Positions 42,041 to 48,509 of a DNA stretch of 64,000 bases are shown here, piece after piece. The notes under the pieces were generated by a model that saw nothing but the letters and a program-made list of their open reading frames with translations, did not search any database and was not told where the DNA came from. Source of the stretch: Hydrogenophaga taeniospiralis CCUG 15921 (GTDB taxonomy: Bacteria > Pseudomonadota > Gammaproteobacteria > Burkholderiales > Burkholderiaceae_C); assembly GCF_001592305.1 (NCBI RefSeq), contig NZ_BCWR01000005.1, positions 372,001-436,000 of the forward strand, in the 5' to 3' direction. Numbering within the stretch: the stretch's first letter is position 1; the number at the start of each line of letters is the position of its first letter. The translations under genes were made by a program, and so were the position numbers.

Positions 42041-42259
42041 ATGGAATTACCAGAATGGGATATCGACCGCCAGGCCATCGAGGGCTCCCTGGTCGCAAAG
42101 ATGACCGCCGGCTTTCAACAGCAGGTCGCAACCGGCGAATGGACGCAAGGCCAGGCCGATCAGGCAGTGGGTGCGCTCACGCGCTCCAAGGCCTTGCAGG
42201 AGGCGGTCGATGCCGAGGTGCAGCACCTCGAAGCCTTTCTGTCCGGTCGGATTCACTGA
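42041..42259 (+). CDS. small island protein, 72 aa
   Basis: An AGGAG ribosome site precedes the ATG at 42041. The product is helical (SLVAKMTAGFQQQVATGEWT; ADQAVGALTRSKALQEAVDA). It has no recognised family. It is part of the tightly packed capsid-proximal block. Confidence 0.55.
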   Translation: MELPEWDIDRQAIEGSLVAKMTAGFQQQVATGEWTQGQADQAVGALTRSKALQEAVDAEVQHLEAFLSGRIH

Positions 42260-42268
42260 GGGCGCAGC

Positions 42269-42484
42269 ATGGAAAGCGAATTCCATTTCGACCGCGAGCC
42301 GGTCCAAGCGCTGTTGATCGCGCAGCACCGCGAGCAGCTTGAATCCCTGGTCGCGCGCGGCATGATCACTTCCAACGAAGCGGCGCTGCTGGCCGCCCAC
42401 TACTCGGTCGGCGATGCCCTGCAGCGTGCCGTGGATGCAACCTGCGCCATGATGGCCCAGCAGGTCGCGGAGAAGGTCCACTGA
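42269..42484 (+). CDS. small island protein, 71 aa
   Basis: This helical 71-residue product (FDREPVQALLIAQHREQLES; GDALQRAVDATCAMMAQQVA) weakly resembles the preceding 72-residue protein in its plan (an AL/Q-rich helix followed by ALQ-AVDA), so the pair may be an old duplication. It has no recognised family. Its stop overlaps the next start by 1 base. Confidence 0.55.
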   Translation: MESEFHFDREPVQALLIAQHREQLESLVARGMITSNEAALLAAHYSVGDALQRAVDATCAMMAQQVAEKVH

Positions 42485-42690
42485 TGGCGACGGGTTCAAT
42501 GTCGGCGGGCAGGCCCGCACGTGAGAGCGATGTCGGATTTTTGATCAGCCTTGCCCGTGATCGCGGCCTCTACGTCCGTGAGAACGGCAGCGGCAGGGTT
42601 GAGCTGCAGGACACGCGAAACAAACAGATCGTTTTCAGCGGCTCAACCCGTGATGCCGTGTCCTATGTCCGAGACAGGAGAACGTCATGA
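42484..42690 (+). CDS. small island protein, 68 aa
   Basis: The predicted order of this 68-residue product is helix (ESDVGFLISLARDRGLYVRE), two or three strands (NGSGRVELQDTRNKQIVFSG) and helix (STRDAVSYVRD), a small alpha/beta fold. It is not recognised. It overlaps the zinc-ribbon gene by 4 bp. Confidence 0.5.
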   Translation: MATGSMSAGRPARESDVGFLISLARDRGLYVRENGSGRVELQDTRNKQIVFSGSTRDAVSYVRDRRTS

Positions 42691-42950
42691 GCACCGAACG
42701 ACTCCCCGAGAACTGGCGCGAGGTCTGGGCGCAAAGGCAGCGCCTGGCCCAGCTCATCAAACAGGTGAGCTACTTCAACGTGCCATTCATGCGCAAGGCC
42801 TACGGCACCCACGAACACGACCTGCCCGAGCAGTGCAACGATTGCGGCGTGCAGCTCGGTGAACTCCACGTGATCGGCTGCGCCAATGAGCGTTGCCCGA
42901 TATGTGCTCGCCAGTTCATCGTGTGCGGCCACCGAGAGGCCACGGCATGA
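42687..42950 (+). CDS. zinc-ribbon-like small protein
   Basis: This 87-residue protein has a C-terminal metal-binding pattern: CNDCGVQLGELHVIGC followed by ERCPICARQFIVCGH. That gives three Cys pairs plus His, typical of a small zinc-ribbon found in several phage and bacterial proteins of unknown role. The N-terminal 45 residues are helical and basic. It may bind nucleic acid or a protein partner. Confidence 0.65.
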   Translation: MSTERLPENWREVWAQRQRLAQLIKQVSYFNVPFMRKAYGTHEHDLPEQCNDCGVQLGELHVIGCANERCPICARQFIVCGHREATA

Positions 42951-43066
42951 GCCGATTGCGGACCGTGAAGCCCGGGGGGCCATCGCCTGAATCCGGGCAA
43001 GGCCTCCGGGACACCGTGCCCTCAGTCGTTTTTTCACGCGCTCGCATCAGAAATTTGGGAATTTGA
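42947..43066 (+). CDS. short ORF, 39 aa (island)
   Basis: The ATG overlaps the previous stop (ATGA), and the stop lies one base before the start of the small terminase gene. The product is basic (TVKPGGPSPESGQGLRDTVP). Translation may serve mainly to carry ribosomes to the terminase start. It is not recognised. Confidence 0.35.
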   Translation: MSRLRTVKPGGPSPESGQGLRDTVPSVVFSRARIRNLGI

Positions 43067-43067
43067 G

Positions 43068-43439
43068 ATGGCAAACCCTGGGAAACCGTACGCGCTCAAG
43101 CTGATCACCGGTAGCCGACGACTGGGCCGGCCAGTGGCTACCGCCGCGCTGCCCCTGTTGCAGCACACCCCCGCACCGCCTGACTGGCTGCTGAACGCGG
43201 AAGCGGTGCGCGAGTGGCACCGGTTGGTCCCGATCCTGATGAACTGCGGGCTCCTCAATGCGGCATCGAGCGTAGTGCTCGGGCACCTGTGCTGCGTGCA
43301 TGGTGCGATCTGCCGAACGCTATCTGCGGGGCAGCAGCCGCGAGCGGCGATGGTTGCTCAGTACCGAATGATGCTCAACGATTTTGGCCTGACCCCAGCG
43401 ACGGCCAGGGCCGCACAAAGAAAAGGGTTCACGCCATGA
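43068..43439 (+). CDS. phage terminase small subunit, P27 family
   Basis: This 123-residue protein starts MANPGKPYALKLITGSRRLG, the usual P27-type N-terminus. PAPPDWLLNAEAVREWHRLV and the C-terminal YRMMLNDFGLTPATARAAQR follow. This family recognises the cos or pac site and recruits the large terminase. No large subunit gene is present in the island, so it would have to redirect a helper enzyme to island DNA. It overlaps the HNH gene by 4 bp. Confidence 0.8.
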   Translation: MANPGKPYALKLITGSRRLGRPVATAALPLLQHTPAPPDWLLNAEAVREWHRLVPILMNCGLLNAASSVVLGHLCCVHGAICRTLSAGQQPRAAMVAQYRMMLNDFGLTPATARAAQRKGFTP

Positions 43440-43777
43440 CCAAGTCCAAGACCGGACTGCGCACGCTCAAGAGCAGCATCCGAACGCTGGGCCCCACGAT
43501 CCGCCCGGCGCCATCCCGATCTGATCAACGTGTGTGGGGTCGATGGTCACAAGCCCGTCGCCTTCGCATGTGGACCGCGAACCCGTACTGCGTGGACTGC
43601 GGCAAGCTGACCGACTTCCCCAACGGGTTCGAGCTGGACCATGAAATCCCGGTCGAGGATGGCGGATCAGAGGACGACAGCAACCTTCGGGTGAGGTGCG
43701 TCTGGTGGGAGCATGGAAAGAAGTGCGGGTGCCATGAGGCCAAGACCCAGCGCGAAAAGCGTGCCGCTGGCCGTTGA
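43436..43777 (+). CDS. HNH endonuclease (packaging-associated type)
   Basis: This 113-residue protein carries a CxxC pair at 52-55 (YCVDCGKL), LDHEIPVEDGG with Asp 68/His 69, Asn 83 (DDSNLRVRC) and a second Cys/His group (CGCHEAKTQR). This is the compact HNH fold that lies next to cos and terminase genes in HK97-like phages and is needed there for terminase cleavage. It directly follows the small terminase and directly precedes the cos-like region. Confidence 0.88.
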   Translation: MTKSKTGLRTLKSSIRTLGPTIRPAPSRSDQRVWGRWSQARRLRMWTANPYCVDCGKLTDFPNGFELDHEIPVEDGGSEDDSNLRVRCVWWEHGKKCGCHEAKTQREKRAAGR

Positions 43778-44176
43778 ACAGCAGAACGGCCCACAAGGCG
43801 CGCAAGCACCACGCGGCCACACCAGCACCACCCCGCCAGGGAAGGCGGCTCCAGCGCTCGCCAGGACCGGCAACAGGGCATCCACGACCACACAGACCCG
43901 GGGGGGGAGGTTTCAAATCCCAGAACCCGATCAGCGGGAAGCCGCGCCTCCTCCCACGCGTGGAATTTTTTCCCATAGAGGGAAACAATCAAACCCAATC
44001 AAATCCACGGCCACGAGGTTTGAACGGGGTTTCCGGGCGTAGAGGTGCCAGCGAGGGGCATTTTGAATTCATCAAATGCCAGTTCTTGCGCAGGAACGGG
44101 AAACGGCGGGGCACGGTCTGCAATGACCCGCAGTGCCCAGAGACGGCCGGATGGTCGAGGCATCAGACAGGAGCCA
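43778..44176. other. non-coding region with cos-like packaging signals
   Basis: About 400 bases lie between the HNH gene and the cargo gene. A G-tract (CCGGGGGGGGAGGTTTCAAA, 43899-43918) is followed by a perfect CCACGCGTGG palindrome (43954-43963), a TTTCCC-ATAGA-GGGAAA hairpin (43969-43985) and a tandem pair AATCAAACCC/AATCAAATCC (43987-44006). G-tract plus TCAAATC-like sequence beside an HNH gene is how cos regions of HK97-like phages often look. Two frames are open here for about 100-180 codons, but they are compositionally odd and lack ribosome sites. Confidence 0.55.
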
Positions 44177-44695
44177 CTACGACGATCTTTGAAACTCGAT
44201 CAAGGGCCAATCTTCGCAACAACCACCCTCATCTGCTTGCACGAGGCTCCATTCAGATGCGCGAAATTGTCTGGTGGCCTGCAAATGCTCTGTGCATGAC
44301 CAGTTCTTGAGGGAAACATAGAAGTCCGACACGAAGCCATCGTTGCCCTTCCCTTTGGAGAACACGTATGCGGCATCGTCAGCAATGACGAGCGTTCCGG
44401 GACTGGCCGGGTGATCCTGAGTCAATGATGAGCGGGAAAAATTCAGACGAAACGGTCCCGATGCGACCGCGATTACCGGCACCTTCATTTGAGCGGGAAA
44501 CGGCTCGATAACAAATGGACTGGTGCCCGTCAGGCGCAATAGAGAAACCTCCTGGGGTCGTTCCTGCTGAGGTGCCAAACAGACGCCCTGTTCAAACGTG
44601 CTGTTGGCTCCATGCCAATACCAAATGAAGGTGCCGGGCTTGCACTCTCGAAGGTTTACAAGTCGCAGCGAGGTTGGATCGAGTCGCATCGGCAT
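44177..44695 (-). CDS. island cargo gene of unknown function, opposite strand
   Basis: This 172-residue protein starts MPMRLDPTSLRLVNLRECKP. It is the only leftward gene in the island and is visibly AT-richer than everything around it, which suggests recent separate acquisition. Mixed beta-rich sequence (GTFIWYWHGANSTFEQGVCL; SLLRLTGTSPFVIEPFPAQM) and several Cys near the C-terminus are seen. There is no signal peptide or membrane segment, and no family is recognised. The end of a satellite next to the attachment site is where defence or fitness genes often sit, so a phage-defence role is possible but unproven. Confidence 0.6.
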   Translation of the reverse strand: MPMRLDPTSLRLVNLRECKPGTFIWYWHGANSTFEQGVCLAPQQERPQEVSLLRLTGTSPFVIEPFPAQMKVPVIAVASGPFRLNFSRSSLTQDHPASPGTLVIADDAAYVFSKGKGNDGFVSDFYVSLKNWSCTEHLQATRQFRASEWSLVQADEGGCCEDWPLIEFQRSS

Positions 44696-44813
44696 AGGTC
44701 TACGCTGAGAGCGTCCATGAAGTGAATGGAGTCAAGATCGTAGATCGCGCGGTGCTTCATGCCATAGGGGATTCCCCATCACCTCCCGCGCCGTACCATG
44801 GTGGCCAATTTGC

Positions 44814-44837
44814 ATTCTGGCAACGGTCTGGCAACGG
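44814..44837. repeat. right arm-type site: tandem TCTGGCAACGG
   Basis: It is identical over 24 bases to 35583-35606 and in the same orientation, one base before the right 111-bp repeat. Together the two sites flank the core in the excised circle, as expected for integrase arm sites. Confidence 0.7.
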
Positions 44838-44838
44838 A

Positions 44839-44949
44839 GCACAAACAAAAAAGCCTGCTACCGATGAGATAGCAGGCTTTTCAGGCTTTACGCCATGATT
44901 TTGGTGGGACGTGCGGGGGTCGAACCCACGACAAACGGATTAAAAGTCC
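44839..44949. repeat. attR: right 111-bp direct repeat of the island
   Basis: This is the copy that completes the intact tRNA-Lys gene. It differs from the left copy at 3 positions, one of which (44861) breaks a base pair in the terminator stem that is perfect in the left copy. That indicates this copy came in with the island and the left one is the original host sequence. Confidence 0.93.
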
Positions 44950-44977
44950 GCTGCTCTACCAACTGAGCTAACGTCCC
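44902..44977 (-). tRNA. tRNA-Lys (anticodon UUU)
   Basis: This is a complete 76-base cloverleaf: acceptor GGGACGT pairs with ACGTCCC, D arm GCTC/GAGC, anticodon loop CTTTTAA, T loop TTCGAAC and encoded CCA. The 3' end faces the island and has been rebuilt by the island attachment site. The terminator copy lies at 44849-44881. Confidence 0.96.
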
Positions 44978-45031
44978 ACGGGCTTCGAAACTTTGGCTTT
45001 CAGCCTCGCTGCGAAGCCTCAAATTATAGCG

Positions 45032-45844
45032 TCATTTTTGGGTCTTTTGAAGACTCGATGGAATCTTGTGTGCGTTGGCCGCCAACGCGTTCATCAGCGC
45101 CCCTGCCGCACACAGACCGAAAGTGGCGGTCACGCTCACGGCTGAACCATAGCCGTGGCAATTGAGTGAGCCGTCGCCCGCATCGAGCTGGCAGGATGCA
45201 TCGGGCGCCGCCACGGCTTCGCGGCTGAACACGCAGTTCACGCCGATGCGCCCCGCCCGGGCCGCGCCATGGTGTTTGCGCAAACGGTAGCGCAACTGGG
45301 CCAGCAGCGGATCGTGCGTGGTGTCGGCCAGATCCGCCATTTCCACCGCATGGGGCTGGCGCTTTCCTCCCGCGGCGCCCACCGTCACCAAGGGCGTATG
45401 CTGCTTGAGCGCCCAGGCGGCCAGGGTGGTCTTGGCGCGCACCTGGTCGCAGGCATCGATGAGCCCCAGGCTGCCCGCGTTGGCTTCGACACCGAGTGCC
45501 TCCAGCGCTTGGGGCCAGTTTTCCGGGGTCACAAAGTCGTCGATCACGTCGACCACGCAGTCCGGGTGGAACTGGGAGACCCGCTCACGCATGGCCAGCA
45601 CCTTCGATTGACCCAGCGTGGCGTCGAGCGCGTGAATCTGCCGGTTGATGTTGGACTCGGACACGTGGTCCATGTCGATCAGCGTGAGACGTCGCACACC
45701 GCTGCGCGCCAGCGCTTCGACGGCCCAGGAGCCCACGCCCCCGATGCCGACCACCACCGCGTGCGCGTCGAAGATGCGCTGGGAACCCTCCACGCCGTAG
45801 AGCCGGCGCAAGCCCCCAAAGCGGCGCTCAAAATCGACGCTCAT
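45032..45844 (-). CDS. tcdA: tRNA threonylcarbamoyladenosine dehydratase
   Basis: This 270-residue E1-like/ThiF enzyme starts at the ATG at 45844 (MSVDFERRFGGLRRLYG). The nucleotide-binding loop VVVGIGGVGSWAVEALARSG, the SNINRQIHA motif and the catalytic-region SLGLIDACDQVRAKTTLA are those of TcdA (CsdL/YgdL). It cyclises t6A at position 37 of ANN-decoding tRNAs to ct6A, tRNA-Lys being among its substrates. It is next to the tRNA-Lys gene, downstream of the YeeE gene on the same strand. Confidence 0.93.
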   Translation of the reverse strand: MSVDFERRFGGLRRLYGVEGSQRIFDAHAVVVGIGGVGSWAVEALARSGVRRLTLIDMDHVSESNINRQIHALDATLGQSKVLAMRERVSQFHPDCVVDVIDDFVTPENWPQALEALGVEANAGSLGLIDACDQVRAKTTLAAWALKQHTPLVTVGAAGGKRQPHAVEMADLADTTHDPLLAQLRYRLRKHHGAARAGRIGVNCVFSREAVAAPDASCQLDAGDGSLNCHGYGSAVSVTATFGLCAAGALMNALAANAHKIPSSLQKTQK

Positions 45845-45900
45845 GAGTGGGCCCAAGCAAGAAAGGTCATGAGGGAGTTGGGCTGAAACGTCATGCGCGA

Positions 45901-47013
45901 TCACTCACGCTCGATCAGCCACATCTGGAAGCGAAAACCGGCGATCGCTCCCAGCACAATGCCCGTCACGGCGATCATGCTCGTCAGGCTGAGGGTGGAC
46001 AGACCGGAAAGGCCCTGGCCCACGGTGCAACCCAGCGCCGTGACTCCGCCCACGCCCATGCAGAAGGCGCCACCGAGGTGCAGTGCCGTGTCCTGCGTGT
46101 TGCGGAAGCCTTCCCAGTGGAAACTGCGTCCCACCTGTGCCTGCACGAAAGCGCCCACCACCACCCCGACCACGCTGACGACGCCGAGCGTCAACACCTT
46201 GGAGGTGTCACTGAACAGAATGAGCCAGTCCAGCGTGTAGGCCATTGGCGCGGTGAAGGTCAGCGACTCCATGCGCCCGGTGTTGGTGGCGAGGTACACC
46301 GAATCGAGGGTTTCCGGGTGTTCGTAGACGAACCCCAGGTGACCACTGACCCACCACATGGCAACGATCATGAGCCCGATGCCCACGCCACCGAGCAGAT
46401 TGCTGCCGGTACGGAATTCCGACTCGGTCAAGGCCCACAGCACCAGGGCGCCGCCGACCAGCAAGGCCAGCAGCAACCCTACCAACGCGGGGTTGACGCC
46501 CAGAGCGCCCGCGACCCAGACGGGCACGGTGCCGCCCGCGGTGATGTCGAAGGCGATCTGGTCCAGCGTGTTGACCCGGACCACCGCCAACACTCCACGC
46601 AGTGTGGCGAAGGCGGCAAACCCCATGACGAAGAACACCACCAAAGACTTGAGACTGCCAGCCCCGATGCGCACCAGCGTCTTGCTGCCGCAACCCGATG
46701 CCAGCACCATGCCGAACCCAAACAGCACACCACCCACCAGCGCCGACAACCAGATGATGCGACCCGAGGAATAGATGGTTTTGCTGGTGTCGATCCAGCC
46801 CAGCCAGCCCATGGCGTAAAAGCCGATCATGGCCACGCCGACGGCCATGCCCCACATGCGCATGCGCGTCCACGCCCCCATATTGACGATGTCGCTGATG
46901 GCCCCCATGGTGCAGAAATGGGTGCGCTGGGCAATGAATCCAAACGCGGCGGAAACCGCGAAAGCAGCCCAAAGCACCAGGGTCTGCAGTTTGTGAAGGT
47001 CGGCGATTTCCAT
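45901..47013 (-). CDS. YeeE/YedE family (thiosulfate-type) transporter
   Basis: This 370-residue polytopic membrane protein starts from MEIADLHKLQTLVLWAAFAV. About nine or ten hydrophobic helices are seen. The conserved cysteine motifs of the family are present: FCTMGAISDIV, VLASGCGSKTLVRIGAGSLK and ALGCTVGQGLSGLSTL. Family members (TsuA) import thiosulfate or related sulfur compounds. An in-frame ATG a few codons upstream is also possible. There is no partner TusA-like gene here. Confidence 0.9.
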   Translation of the reverse strand: MEIADLHKLQTLVLWAAFAVSAAFGFIAQRTHFCTMGAISDIVNMGAWTRMRMWGMAVGVAMIGFYAMGWLGWIDTSKTIYSSGRIIWLSALVGGVLFGFGMVLASGCGSKTLVRIGAGSLKSLVVFFVMGFAAFATLRGVLAVVRVNTLDQIAFDITAGGTVPVWVAGALGVNPALVGLLLALLVGGALVLWALTESEFRTGSNLLGGVGIGLMIVAMWWVSGHLGFVYEHPETLDSVYLATNTGRMESLTFTAPMAYTLDWLILFSDTSKVLTLGVVSVVGVVVGAFVQAQVGRSFHWEGFRNTQDTALHLGGAFCMGVGGVTALGCTVGQGLSGLSTLSLTSMIAVTGIVLGAIAGFRFQMWLIERE

Positions 47014-47086
47014 GGCCGCCATTGTAGGAGCAGGCCCGCGAGGGGCCTGCTGCTTCACGGGACCCGCACGGGCGGGCGCTGGCGCG

Positions 47087-47854
47087 TCAGCGCAGACCCG
47101 CCAGCCGTTCGCGGGCCGCTGCCGCAGCCTCGGACCGTGGATGCTGCTTCACCAGATCGTTCAGCGTGCGGCGTGCCGTCTTGCTGTCTTTCATTTCAAT
47201 CTGGCTGTTGGCCATGGCGAGCATGGCTTCGGGCGCACGCAGGTGGGTGGGATACTGCGACACCAGACGGCGGTGGCTGTCGATGGCGTCCTTGTAGGCC
47301 CGGTTCGCGTACTGCGCATTGCCCAGCCAATACAAGGCCGACGGGGTGTAGCCGCTGTCCGGATAACGGCGCATGAAGGCCGCGTAGGCCTGCGATGCAC
47401 GCACGAAGTCGGAGCGGCGCAGCACTTCCATGGCTGCATCGAAATCGCGTTTTTCCTCCGGTGTCGCCGTGAACTCCAGGCCATCCAGAGACACCCGCAC
47501 CGGCTCGACTTGGCGCAGACGCTCGTCGATACCGACCTGCGCGTCCTTCTGTTGGCGCTGCAGCTCGGAGACCTCACGCGCGAGCTGTTCGTTCTGTCCA
47601 CGCAGCCGGGCCAGTTCGCCGCGCAACTCTTCGATCTGATTGGAGAGCTCCAGCAGGCTGCGGCGATGGGCTGCCCCGCTCTCGCGGGCTTCGGCCAAAG
47701 CGGCATCGGTGGTCTGACTCTTGGCTTCGAACTTTTGCCGCAGTTCGATGATGGCCTTGCGCGCCTCGTCGTCTTCGAACAAGGCATGTGCCTGCAGTGG
47801 CCACCAGCCCGCAATGGTCAGCATCGCCGCCGCAGAAGTCAGGGAAAAACGCAT
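47087..47854 (-). CDS. cpoB: Tol-Pal coordinator of envelope constriction (YbgF)
   Basis: This 255-residue periplasmic protein has a signal peptide (MRFSLTSAAAMLTIAGWWPL, cut near AHA-LFEDD), an N-terminal trimerising coiled coil (LSNQIEELRGELARLRGQNE) and C-terminal TPR repeats (DAAMEVLRRSDFVRASQAYA; YWLGNAQYANRAYKDAIDSH). It links peptidoglycan synthesis to Tol-driven outer-membrane constriction. It lies 5 bases after pal in the tolB-pal-cpoB order. Confidence 0.94.
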   Translation of the reverse strand: MRFSLTSAAAMLTIAGWWPLQAHALFEDDEARKAIIELRQKFEAKSQTTDAALAEARESGAAHRRSLLELSNQIEELRGELARLRGQNEQLAREVSELQRQQKDAQVGIDERLRQVEPVRVSLDGLEFTATPEEKRDFDAAMEVLRRSDFVRASQAYAAFMRRYPDSGYTPSALYWLGNAQYANRAYKDAIDSHRRLVSQYPTHLRAPEAMLAMANSQIEMKDSKTARRTLNDLVKQHPRSEAAAAARERLAGLR

Positions 47855-47859
47855 GGTGA

Positions 47860-48444
47860 TCAGCGGTAGGTCAGTTCAACGCGACGGTTCTTGGCAAACG
47901 AGTCTTCGTCAAAACCCGGCACGGCAGGCTTTTCTTCGCCAAAGCTCACGGGCTCCATCTGCGTCTCGGGCACACCCAACAAGGTCAGTGCACGGCGCAC
48001 GGCTTCGGCGCGTTTCTGACCCAGTGCCAAGTTGTATTCACGCCCGCCGCGTTCGTCGGTGTGTCCTTCAAGGGCCACTTTGCGGTTGCGATTGGCGTTG
48101 AGATAGCGGGCATTGGCTTCCAGCGTGGCGGTGAAATCGGCGCGCACCTCGTAGCTGTCGTAGTCGAAGTAGATCACACGGGCCATCCCCGCGGGTTGCT
48201 GGGAATCCATACCCGGCACTTCGACCCCGGCAACACCGTTCGGATCCACGCCACTGCCCTGCCCGCCCTGGCCATTTGCCGCACCGGTCGAGGTACCGCG
48301 ATCTTCCACCGGCACATCGTCGAGCTTCACGCTGGAGCCACAGGCGGCCAGCGACACCACCAGCACGGCGCCGGTAAGCCAGGTCAGCCAGCGGGACGTG
48401 TTGCGGATCGAGGCAGGAGCGTCGGGGTTGGACTTTTTCAACAT
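47860..48444 (-). CDS. pal: peptidoglycan-associated lipoprotein
   Basis: This 194-residue outer-membrane lipoprotein starts at the ATG at 48444. The lipobox is VVSLAAC (Cys 34). A Gly-rich spacer follows, then an OmpA-like peptidoglycan-binding domain (RVIYFDYDSYEVRADFTATL; VALEGHTDERGGREYNLALG; EPVSFGEEKPAVPG). It works with TolB to hold the outer membrane to the wall. A longer N-terminal frame exists but would place the lipobox far inside, so it is rejected. Confidence 0.96.
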   Translation of the reverse strand: MLKKSNPDAPASIRNTSRWLTWLTGAVLVVSLAACGSSVKLDDVPVEDRGTSTGAANGQGGQGSGVDPNGVAGVEVPGMDSQQPAGMARVIYFDYDSYEVRADFTATLEANARYLNANRNRKVALEGHTDERGGREYNLALGQKRAEAVRRALTLLGVPETQMEPVSFGEEKPAVPGFDEDSFAKNRRVELTYR

Positions 48445-48509
48445 GAGGATTTCCCTTTCTGAACGGGTGTGCAATGGAATGGATACGGTGAACCGGGGGC
48501 CCGCGGCCC

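Larger units (their letters stand above)
35359..44949. mobile_element. phage-satellite-like island integrated in tRNA-Lys
   Basis: The element is bounded by the 111-bp repeats. One repeat unit plus the interior is 9480 bp. Contents in order: integrase, small regulator-like genes, AlpA/Xis-like HTH, unknown small genes, initiator-like gene with iterons, Nu1-like HTH, major capsid protein, small accessory genes, zinc-ribbon protein, P27 small terminase, HNH nuclease, cos-like tract and one opposite-strand cargo gene. No large terminase, portal, protease, tail, lysis, primase or helicase gene is visible. The genes are packed with 4-bp overlaps and their base composition looks less GC-rich than the flanks, strongly so at the right end. 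This is the composition of a satellite that borrows packaging and tails from a helper phage. Confidence 0.88.

Noticed and set aside
43734..44310. Overlapping plus-strand frames after the HNH gene (about 100 and 180 codons)
   Set aside because: No ribosome sites, Pro/Arg/Thr-rich low-complexity products, and they run across the cos-like tract and the opposite-strand cargo gene; no TerL remnant motif such as a Walker box seen.
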